Below, one piece after another: positions 1 through 6,013 of a DNA stretch of 10,708 bases. Location of the stretch: contig JBFEYJ010000094.1 of the NCBI GenBank assembly GCA_041562215.1, positions 1 to 10,708 on the forward strand, read 5' to 3'. The notes under the pieces are model-generated. The model ran no database searches, had not been told where the DNA came from, and saw only the letters and a list, made by a program, of their open reading frames with translations. Source of the stretch: JBFEYJ01 sp041562215 (GTDB lineage: Bacteria > Pseudomonadota > Gammaproteobacteria > Thiohalomonadales > Thiohalomonadaceae). The translations under genes and the position numbers were made by a program. Each line of letters opens with the position of its first letter. Positions within the stretch are counted from its first letter, which is position 1.

Positions 1-522
1 AAATCGGAGCAGAGCGGCGACCTCTGCGGCACGCTTACCCATTACCTGATGAACTTTGTCCCGCGCCTCAGGGCCCTGCACTGCGATCATCGCCAGATCA
101 CTACGCACCTCGAGATCAACATCGAAGGAAGGAGCATGCTGACGCATCCAGGCAATATCCTTCTCCCGCGTCCCGGCATTGACCACCACCCGATACCAGA
201 CGTTGTCCATATGGTAGATGATTAGGTCATCGATCACGCCACCATTGGCGTTAAGCATGCAGGTGTAAAGCGCCTTACCCGGCTGACCGTCCAGTCTGGC
301 GACATCGTTGGCCATGAGATAACGCAGCAAGTCACGTACCCTGGCGCCGCGTAGATCGACGACACACATGTGCGAGACATCGAACATCCCGGCAGCACGA
401 CGCACCTGATGGTGCTCCTCGATCTGCGAGCCGTAATGGATGGGCATCTCCCAGCCGGAAAAATCGACCATTTTGGCACCCTGTGCCACATGCGCCTCAT
501 ACAGCGGTGTTCTGTTACCCAA
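1..522 (-). CDS. gcvT: Aminomethyltransferase, T protein of the glycine cleavage system (N-terminal part, cut by window edge)
   Basis: GcvT takes the aminomethyl group from the lipoyl arm of the H protein, releases ammonia and forms 5,10-methylene-tetrahydrofolate in the cytoplasm. The 174 visible codons contain hallmarks of the family: TPLYEAHV near residue 5, MVDFSGWEMPIHYGSQIEEH near residue 18, GMFDVSHM around residue 45, LNANGGVIDDLIIYH around residue 90 and VQGPEAR around residue 149. Full-length GcvT is about 360 residues, so roughly half is missing beyond position 1. The start is a TTG (522-520) with AGGAGAAGGG just upstream; the reading begins right where family members begin and no ATG is available there. 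It lies 136 bases downstream of lipA on the same strand, with no clear terminator between, so both probably share the glycine riboswitch. The 136-base gap shows only a weak AACCA/TGGTT hairpin. Identity is near certain; the TTG start is likely. Confidence 0.95.
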   Translation of the reverse strand, partial: MGNRTPLYEAHVAQGAKMVDFSGWEMPIHYGSQIEEHHQVRRAAGMFDVSHMCVVDLRGARVRDLLRYLMANDVARLDGQPGKALYTCMLNANGGVIDDLIIYHMDNVWYRVVVNAGTREKDIAWMRQHAPSFDVDLEVRSDLAMIAVQGPEARDKVHQVMGKRAAEVAALLRF

Positions 523-658
523 TTCCCTTCTCCTAAATTGAACCCAAAGGGTGACGAGGCACGGAGGACATTAACGGATCAATGCCTTCGGATTTCGGCC
601 GTTTGACGAGCGCTCCAACCATTCTGGTTAATACTCTGTGCAAGTCTTAAAAATATCT

Positions 659-1555
659 TCACTCTTCCGCGTGATATGAGCTGCGCACCATCGCACCGGA
701 CTTGACCCAGGTGAAGCCCAGGTCCTTTGCCGAGGCTTCATACGCCGCGAAGAGTGCAGGCTCGACGTATTCCCTGACTGGGAGGTGAAAACGGGTGGGC
801 CGCAGGTATTGACCCAGTGCCAGGCGCTTTACCCCTGCTTCGCGCAAATCACGCATTACCGCTTCGACTTCCTTGAAGGTCTCACCCAGCCCCAGCATCA
901 GCGCCGATTTAGCCTCCACCTGTGGATGATCTGCCGCTAACTCCAGCATGCGCAGCGAACGCTCATATTTGGCCCCCTTGCGCACCGTCTTGTAGAGCGA
1001 CGGGACCGTCTCAACATTGTGCCCCCACACCAGGCCCCCTTCACTACCCAGCGCGTCGCTCATTTGCTGCAGTGCCGGCTGCTGGCAATTGCGAAAATCG
1101 GGGGTAAGCACCTCAAGCCCCAACTCCGGTAGTTCCGTGCGCAAACCGCTCAGGGTTGCTGCATAGATGCCTGCTCCGCCATCAGGCAGGTCATCCCGAT
1201 TGACCGAGGTCAGGACAATGTAGTCCAGCGACATCGCCTTCACCGCCTCGACAAGCCGTCGGGGTTCGTCCTCGTCCACGCCATCCGGTCGCCCTGTCTT
1301 GACAGCGCAAAAGCCACAGGCACGAGTGCAAGTGTCGCCAAGGAGCATGAAAGTAGCCGTCCCACGTCCCCAGCACTCACCGCGATTGGGGCAACGCGCC
1401 TCCTCGCAAACAGTCGTCAGGCGGTTGACGTGCACTAATTGCGCGGTATCGCTATAACTGCCACCGCCGAGTGACTGGCGCACCCATGATGGCATGCGTC
1501 CCGCATTGGGCTCAGCCGAGTGGTCAAAGACCGGAATAACTCTTTCCTTCGCCAT
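659..1555 (-). CDS. lipA: Lipoyl synthase (radical SAM, two [4Fe-4S] clusters)
   Basis: LipA inserts two sulfur atoms into octanoyl groups on lipoyl domains, including the GcvH protein and the E2 subunits of 2-oxoacid dehydrogenases. Its 298 residues carry both diagnostic cysteine sets: C50-x4-C55-x5-C61 (CEEARCPNRGEC, auxiliary cluster) and the radical-SAM C76-x3-C80-x2-C83 (CTRACGFC). The C-terminal RSSYHA motif (291-296) supplies the serine that binds the auxiliary cluster in characterised LipA. The length is slightly short, about 20-30 residues less than E. coli LipA at the N terminus. The ATG at 1555 has GGAGG 13 bases upstream, which is rather far, but no in-frame start fits better. It is the first gene after the tandem glycine riboswitch and precedes gcvT, which suggests that its job here is to lipoylate the glycine cleavage H protein. 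Whether another lipA exists elsewhere cannot be seen. Confidence 0.95.
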   Translation of the reverse strand: MAKERVIPVFDHSAEPNAGRMPSWVRQSLGGGSYSDTAQLVHVNRLTTVCEEARCPNRGECWGRGTATFMLLGDTCTRACGFCAVKTGRPDGVDEDEPRRLVEAVKAMSLDYIVLTSVNRDDLPDGGAGIYAATLSGLRTELPELGLEVLTPDFRNCQQPALQQMSDALGSEGGLVWGHNVETVPSLYKTVRKGAKYERSLRMLELAADHPQVEAKSALMLGLGETFKEVEAVMRDLREAGVKRLALGQYLRPTRFHLPVREYVEPALFAAYEASAKDLGFTWVKSGAMVRSSYHAEE

Positions 1556-1628
1556 ACTCGCCGGCGGACCTCCATAATTGGTATGTTCTCTAAGGATAGG
1601 CAGAGTCTTCCCTGTCCATTCCAGGCAT

Positions 1629-1669
1629 AAAAAAAGGGCGACGAAAGGCCTGTCTGTCTTTCGTCGCCC
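1629..1669 (-). terminator. Intrinsic terminator of the glycine riboswitch expression platform
   Basis: Read on the minus strand, GGGCGACGAAAG (1669-1658) pairs perfectly over 12 bp with CTTTCGTCGCCC (1647-1636), with a 10-base loop, followed at once by seven Ts (1635-1629). It begins one base after the inferred P1 strand of aptamer II and ends 73 bases before the lipA ATG. This is the expected position for riboswitch-controlled attenuation. Glycine switches before gcv genes usually relieve termination when glycine binds; that direction is inferred here, not seen. Confidence 0.9.
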
Positions 1670-1835
1670 CTCTGTCCTGGCACCTGAGAGCTTCGCCCCT
1701 TCGGTGGACTACCCGTAGTCTCTCTCCAGAGTCAACCGATCCCGGTGGTCCTTTTGCCTGAGCGATTCCGGGCGGGTTGCGCCTTCGGCGGTGGTCAGTC
1801 CGCTCGCGCGGTACCACTCTCTCCCACTGGGGCCA
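1670..1835 (-). promoter_or_regulatory. Tandem glycine riboswitch (two gcvT-type aptamers)
   Basis: On the minus strand two copies of the glycine aptamer core follow each other. Aptamer I has GGGAGAGAG near 1824, CCGCCGAAGGCGCAA near 1790 and CGCTCAGGCAAAAGGACC near 1765-1746. Aptamer II has CTCTGGAGAGA near 1731-1721, CCACCGAAGGGGCGAAG near 1706-1691 and CTCTCAGGTGCCAGGACAGAG ending at 1670. Its likely P1 is CTCTG (1731-1727) with CAGAG (1674-1670). The arrangement of two aptamers with a short linker, a following terminator and downstream glycine-cleavage genes is typical of this class. It should control lipA and gcvT. The outer ends are estimated to within several bases. Confidence 0.95.
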
Positions 1836-1848
1836 TGGTTAAGTGCAA

Positions 1849-1877
1849 ACTATACCGCTGCGGACGGGAAAATCCAA
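1849..1877 (-). promoter_or_regulatory. Probable sigma70 promoter of the riboswitch-lipA-gcvT transcript
   Basis: On the minus strand TTGGAT (1877-1872) and TATAGT (1854-1849) are separated by exactly 17 bases. The predicted transcription start near 1842 places the first aptamer a few bases into the RNA, as expected for a riboswitch leader. Matches are 4 of 6 for -35 and 5 of 6 for -10. Confidence 0.65.
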
Positions 1878-2219
1878 CTGGAAACTGCCTGGAGACAGGA
1901 TGAGACACGTTATAATTTCGTGCTCATCCCCAAGTCCGGATAGGTGAACGCAAGTCTCTTTACATCTTACAGTCTTCCCGTGCAAAGCGGTTCTAACCAT
2001 AGATGACCCAAAACAGATATACAACCTTAGTGCAGTGATCCCGAACATCGTCGTGATGAATGAGGTTGACTGTTATGTCCATAACAAAAATGAGGTTTTT
2101 TCTTTCAGGTCATTATTAACAGCACGGGGAAGGAAAGAGACTATTTAATTCAGTATCTCTTTTAAAATGTCGTAGAGACTGCGGGAAATCGCCAAGGACC
2201 CACTCTGCATTGTTGCGGC
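1878..2219. other. Gene-poor stretch between the antiporter terminator and the gcv promoter
   Basis: I see no convincing gene in these 342 bases. Open frames present here lack ribosome binding sites or any recognisable family; the longest is a 69-codon minus-strand frame that also runs over the promoter. The stretch is AT-richer than its surroundings between about 2040 and 2180. It holds a 16-bp palindrome with flanking direct repeats (listed separately) and a weak AAAGAGA/TCTCTTT hairpin (2134-2140 with 2156-2162). It may contain upstream control sites for the glycine operon. Confidence 0.6.
2060..2097. repeat. 16-bp palindrome flanked by an 8-bp direct repeat, possible operator
   Basis: TGTTATG (2071-2077), TC, CATAACA (2080-2086) is a perfect 7-2-7 inverted repeat. 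The octamer ATGAGGTT occurs at 2060-2067 and again at 2090-2097, exactly 30 bases apart, about three helical turns. It lies roughly 180-240 bases upstream of the predicted lipA-gcvT promoter. A regulator binding site is possible; no known consensus was recognised. Confidence 0.35.
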
Positions 2220-2242
2220 GCACCCGCCGGTGAAGCGGGTGC
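2220..2242 (-). terminator. Hairpin closing the ygfB-to-antiporter transcription unit
   Basis: GCACCCGC (2220-2227) pairs perfectly with GCGGGTGC (2235-2242) across a 7-base loop. It begins 17 bases after the antiporter stop codon on the minus strand. No T run follows on the minus strand, and only ATTTT follows on the plus strand, so it may act as an RNA-stabilising or imperfect terminator hairpin. Confidence 0.5.
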
Positions 2243-2259
2243 ATTTTCAGCGTTGGAGT

Positions 2260-3492
2260 TTATGGAGAGGTTTTACGCAGCAGGTGGCCGATGCTCAGCC
2301 CCTGTACCAGTATGGAAAAGACCACCACGACATAGGTAATGGCGAGGATCACATCACGTTCGGCACCAGCGGGCACCGACAGTGCCAGGGCGACGGAAAT
2401 ACCACCGCGCAAACCACCCCAAGTGAGAACTTTCACCGCATGGGGCGTAAAAGGATGCATTTTGCGAAGCAGACTTACCGGGACGCCGACACTGATAAAA
2501 CGTGCCAACAGGACTAATGGGATCAGCATTAATGCCGCCACCAGATGCTCTCCCTGGAAGCTCAGTGCAAGCACCTCAAGACCGATCAGCACGAACAGCA
2601 CCGCATTCAGGATCTCATCAACCAGTTCCCAAAAATTATCCAGGTGTTCGCGAGTTCTCTCCGACATGGCCATTGTTCTACCATGATTGCCGATCAGTAG
2701 GCCCGCGACGACGATGGCGATGGGGGCTGAAACATGGATAGACTCTGCAAGAGCATACCCCCCCATCACCAGTGCCAGGGTTAGAAGGATCTCGACCTGA
2801 TATTTATCCACCGTGGCCAACATCCGATAAGCGATCCAGCCAATGACCAGACCAAACAACACCCCACCGATAGCCTCCTCGGCAAACAACAGCGCCACTT
2901 CACCAGTACTGACTTCGCCGCTCGTGGCAATGCCGAGCAAGGCCAGGAAAATCACCACACCAACCCCATCGTTGAACAAGGATTCACCGGCAATCTTGGT
3001 TTCCAGGCTTTTGGGGGCTCCACTGGTCTTGAGGATGCCCAGAACGGCGATGGGGTCTGTGGGAGAAATCAGGGCACCGAATAACAGACAATAGATAAAA
3101 TCGATGTTGATGCCGATCAGCCCAAGCAACCACCAGGTAAATCCACCAACGAGGAAGGTGGAGGTCAGCACCCCAACACTGGCAAGGATGGCGATAACCC
3201 ATTTCTGCCTGGCCAGGTCACCGAGATTGACATGGAGTGCCCCGGCAAAGAGGAGGAAACTAAGCATTCCACGCAACAGTGTCTCGTTGAAATCGATACT
3301 GTGCAGGATACTACGCGCCCAGTTTGCCGGAAACGCCAGGCCCGCGTAATCCAAAACCAGCAGGGCCAGGGAAACCAGCAGGGAGATAAGCATCAGGCCG
3401 ATGGTGGTGGGCAGGCGCACGTAACGGTAATTGATATAACTGAACACCGCCGCCAAGCTGAGCAATAGCGCCGTAATTTGCACTACATCCAT
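2260..3492 (-). CDS. Na+/H+ antiporter, CPA1 family (NhaP-like)
   Basis: This inner-membrane protein of 410 residues should exchange cytoplasmic Na+ or K+ for external protons, helping pH and sodium balance. It consists almost wholly of hydrophobic segments (about 11-13 membrane spans) without a long soluble C-terminal domain. Family motifs are present: SPTDPIAVL (143-151) in the unwound helix region, ESLFNDGVGVV (170-180) with the N174-D175 pair typical of electroneutral CPA1 exchangers, FWELVDEILNAVLFVLIGLE after the middle, and WGGLRGGIS (358-366) near the end. The start is ATG at 3492 with AAGGG about 10 bases upstream. It lies 24 bases after ubiI on the same strand and is likely co-transcribed with it. 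E. coli has no antiporter at this place. The ion it carries (Na+, K+ or other) cannot be told from sequence alone. Confidence 0.88.
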   Translation of the reverse strand: MDVVQITALLLSLAAVFSYINYRYVRLPTTIGLMLISLLVSLALLVLDYAGLAFPANWARSILHSIDFNETLLRGMLSFLLFAGALHVNLGDLARQKWVIAILASVGVLTSTFLVGGFTWWLLGLIGINIDFIYCLLFGALISPTDPIAVLGILKTSGAPKSLETKIAGESLFNDGVGVVIFLALLGIATSGEVSTGEVALLFAEEAIGGVLFGLVIGWIAYRMLATVDKYQVEILLTLALVMGGYALAESIHVSAPIAIVVAGLLIGNHGRTMAMSERTREHLDNFWELVDEILNAVLFVLIGLEVLALSFQGEHLVAALMLIPLVLLARFISVGVPVSLLRKMHPFTPHAVKVLTWGGLRGGISVALALSVPAGAERDVILAITYVVVVFSILVQGLSIGHLLRKTSP

Positions 3493-3516
3493 TTTCGTTA
3501 TCCCTTATTGATATTT

Positions 3517-4728
3517 TTATAGTTGGAGACCACGCGAGAGCCGTGGCAAATCACCGCTGAGGCCCATGGCACGGCGGATCATCAGGTGTTTGGCCGGGCC
3601 GCCACGATCAGCAAGGGCGAGTCCGAGGTTGCGCAGGAGTTTGAGCGCACCGTTATCATTGCTAAACAGGCGCTTGAAACCATCCATCGCCGCCATCACC
3701 GCCAGGTTGTCGGCCTTACGCCAGCGCTCATAGCGGCGAAGCACGGCCAGTTCACCGATATCCTGCTTGTCGGCATGCGCCTTCAGCAGCACCTCGGCAA
3801 GAGCGGCAGCGTCGGAGACACCGAGGTTAAGTCCCTGTCCGGCCAGCGGATGAATGGCATGTGCGGCATTCCCCACCAGCACCAATCGCTCAGCGCAGTA
3901 TTTGTCGGCATGGCGCAGGAGCAGAGGGAATGCTCCACGAGGACCGGTCGACTCCATCCTGCCGAGCCGGTCGCCGAAAGCCTGCTGCAGCTCATCGAGG
4001 AATTGGCTCTCGGGCATCTTCACCAGTTCGGCAGCGCGTTCCGGGGAGGTAGACCAAACAATGGAGCTCAAGCCACGGGGTAGCGGCAGGAAGGCTAGCG
4101 GTCCACTTGGCATAAAACGCTGCCAGCAAGCGTCTTGATGGTGCTTCGAGGTCTTGATGGTAGCCACCACGGCGGTCTGCTCATAGGCCCAGCCGGTGGT
4201 GGAAATTCCGGCCTGCTCGCGTACCCAGGAATTGGCGCCATCCGCACCAACAACCAGTCGCGACTTTAACCGGCGGCCGTCCTCCAGCATAAGCACCGCG
4301 CTGTCGGTGCTGCGCTCGAGCGTCGCTACTTGCGCAGGACAGATCAACTCGATGTTGTCGAACTCAGCCATACGCTCCAGCAGAGCGGCAAGGATCACCC
4401 TGTTTTCAATGATATGCCCCAGATTGGGTTCGCCGATATCAGCGCTGTCGAAGTGGATTGAACCGGAACCGGTAGCGTCCCACACATGCATCCGGCTGTA
4501 GGCCTCAACCCGGCGTCGCACCATCCCCTCCCAGGCGCCGATGCCGGCAAACACCTTCTCTGTGGCGCGGGTGATAGCACTGACACGGATGTCGAACTCC
4601 TCATCCGGCCACTCTACAGGCGCCTCAGCACTCTCGATCACTCCGATGCGCTGCGTGGTATTACCCAGAGCACAGGCAAGTGTTGCGCCGACCATGCCGC
4701 CGCCGACGATCAGGATATCAAAGTCCAC
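3517..4728 (-). CDS. ubiI: Ubiquinone C5-hydroxylase, UbiH/UbiF/COQ6-family FAD monooxygenase
   Basis: UbiI uses FAD, NAD(P)H and O2 to hydroxylate C5 of the prenylphenol ring during aerobic ubiquinone synthesis. In 403 residues one sees the N-terminal dinucleotide-binding GGGMVGA (9-15) with E32 after the second strand, DIRVSAI (46-52), the GADGANS motif (161-167) and the flavin motif GNAAHAIHPLAGQGLNLG (286-303). The segment YSRMHVWD..GHIIENRVI and the tail RRYERWRK..LLRNLGLALAD..RRAMGL fit E. coli UbiI (VisC) better than UbiF, so ubiI is the preferred name. The start is GTG at 4728-4726 with AAGGGAG five bases upstream. It follows ubiH after 16 bases and precedes the antiporter by 24. The usual GD of the flavin motif is GN here (N287), a feature seen in UbiH but not in E. 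coli UbiI. The exact ring position it modifies is inferred from synteny. Confidence 0.88.
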   Translation of the reverse strand: MDFDILIVGGGMVGATLACALGNTTQRIGVIESAEAPVEWPDEEFDIRVSAITRATEKVFAGIGAWEGMVRRRVEAYSRMHVWDATGSGSIHFDSADIGEPNLGHIIENRVILAALLERMAEFDNIELICPAQVATLERSTDSAVLMLEDGRRLKSRLVVGADGANSWVREQAGISTTGWAYEQTAVVATIKTSKHHQDACWQRFMPSGPLAFLPLPRGLSSIVWSTSPERAAELVKMPESQFLDELQQAFGDRLGRMESTGPRGAFPLLLRHADKYCAERLVLVGNAAHAIHPLAGQGLNLGVSDAAALAEVLLKAHADKQDIGELAVLRRYERWRKADNLAVMAAMDGFKRLFSNDNGALKLLRNLGLALADRGGPAKHLMIRRAMGLSGDLPRLSRGLQL

Positions 4729-4744
4729 GGGTTCTCCCTTGTGC

Positions 4745-6013
4745 TTATTCGTTAGTCACCAGCGGCAGACCCAGCGCAAGGCGCGGCTGGCGGCCATTGA
4801 CTCCCATCGCCTGACGGGTAAACAGCCTGCGTGCAGGCGGCAGAAGGTCCATCGCCACCATGCCGATATTACGCGCCACCACCAGCGGAAGGAAATCATT
4901 GGAGAAGATGCGCGCCAAGCCATCGGTAAAACCCATCACCCGCAGGTAATCGGAGCGACGCCACCTGGCATAGCCGCGCAAGGTCTCCATGCTACCCGGG
5001 TCAGCTCCCTGGCGGGCCGCACCTGCCAGCACCTCGGCCAACACCGCCACATCGCGCAGCCCCAGGTTGAAGCCTTGGCCACCAACAGGATGAATGAGGT
5101 GTGCTGCGTTCCCGATAAAAGCCAGCCGCGGGCGCACATGATCGCGCACATACTGCAGGCCCAGCGGATAGGTGCTGCGCGGAGAGACCGAAATCACTTT
5201 GCCCGCTCGGCGGCCAAGGCGTTGCTGCAACCGCTCGATAAACGCCGCATCCTCCAGTGCCAGATGCTCCTCCACTTCATGGTCGCGCACGGTCCAGACC
5301 AGGGACCAGCGTCGATCGCCGGCTTCCGCGCCGGCCATCCATGCTGGTGCCGTATTGGGGAGCAGCGCCAGTGGGCCGCTTTCGGTAAAGCGCTCATAGG
5401 CGACATTCGCGTGTGGACGCTCAGTCTCCACACTGGCGATCACCGCGGTTTGGCCGTAACCCAGGCTGAAGGTACGGGCACCGAGGCGTTCACGCACCGT
5501 GGAGCGGCCACCGTCGGCAGCCACCACGAGACGGGCAGTAAGCTCACGAACACTTCCCTCGTGTTCGATGCTGACCCGTGCTGCCGTCTCATCGATGATG
5601 ATATCGGTCAATCTCGCCGGGCAGAACAGTTCCGTATTGGGTAGCTCTGCCAGACCAGGGGCCACGGCTCGGCCAATGACAGCCGCCTCGGCCACATAGC
5701 CCAAAGCCTCCACACCCTCTTCAGCCGCCTCCATCCGGGCAGCACCAAAATGCCCCCTATCGGAGACCCGGATAGTGCGGATGGGCGTTATCCCCTCTTG
5801 CAGCATCGCCTCCCAAAGCCCTATCCCCTCGAAAATTCGCCGGGAGCCCCAGGAGAGAGCGATGGCGCGTGCGTCGTAACTTGGCTGACTCCCGTCATGC
5901 AGCGGTACCGCCTCGATCAGCCCCACGCGCAAGCCGCTGTGATTCAACGCATGGGCCAAGCTGGCGCCCACCATGCCGCCACCGATGATCAGCAGGTCGA
6001 ATTCGCTGTTCAT
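4745..6013 (-). CDS. ubiH: 2-polyprenyl-6-methoxyphenol hydroxylase, FAD monooxygenase of ubiquinone synthesis
   Basis: UbiH hydroxylates C1 of the quinone ring in the aerobic ubiquinone pathway. The 422 residues show GGGMVGAS (11-18) with E34 for FAD ribose binding, DARAIALSWGSRRIFEGIGLW (47-67), which is the UbiH-type version of this region, VVAADGGRS (163-171) matching the GADG motif, and GNAAHLIHPVGGQGFNLGLRD (301-321). E. coli UbiH also has GN rather than GD, which supports the assignment over UbiI or UbiF. The tail ARNIGMVAMDLLPPARRLFTRQAMG resembles the UbiH C terminus. The ATG at 6013 overlaps the pepP stop as ATGA, so translation is probably coupled; GAGGA lies about 10 bases upstream within pepP. 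It is roughly 30 residues longer than E. coli UbiH, partly through an insert around TAPAWMAGAEAGDR (221-234). Confidence 0.93.
   Translation of the reverse strand: MNSEFDLLIIGGGMVGASLAHALNHSGLRVGLIEAVPLHDGSQPSYDARAIALSWGSRRIFEGIGLWEAMLQEGITPIRTIRVSDRGHFGAARMEAAEEGVEALGYVAEAAVIGRAVAPGLAELPNTELFCPARLTDIIIDETAARVSIEHEGSVRELTARLVVAADGGRSTVRERLGARTFSLGYGQTAVIASVETERPHANVAYERFTESGPLALLPNTAPAWMAGAEAGDRRWSLVWTVRDHEVEEHLALEDAAFIERLQQRLGRRAGKVISVSPRSTYPLGLQYVRDHVRPRLAFIGNAAHLIHPVGGQGFNLGLRDVAVLAEVLAGAARQGADPGSMETLRGYARWRRSDYLRVMGFTDGLARIFSNDFLPLVVARNIGMVAMDLLPPARRLFTRQAMGVNGRQPRLALGLPLVTNE

Noticed and set aside
1590..1817. Minus-strand frames across the riboswitch, including a 12-codon leader peptide starting at 1628
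   Set aside because: The region is fully explained by the structured glycine riboswitch and terminator. The tiny frame starts inside or right after the T run and has no ribosome binding site.
1839..2048. Minus-strand 69-codon frame upstream of the riboswitch
   Set aside because: It has no ribosome binding site or family resemblance and its end overlaps the predicted promoter of the riboswitch transcript.
2075..2119. Plus-strand 14-codon frame starting inside the palindrome
   Set aside because: There is no ribosome binding site and nothing to support a peptide; the palindrome is a simpler explanation of the structure.
3523..4083. Plus-strand open frame of 186 codons opposite ubiI
   Set aside because: It lies antisense to a clear UbiI homologue, has no recognisable motif and is a by-product of GC-rich codon use.
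4541..5644. Plus-strand open frame of 367 codons opposite ubiI and ubiH
   Set aside because: It spans the junction of two well-supported minus-strand genes. The product is rich in His, Arg and Gln without any family signature, typical of an antisense shadow frame.
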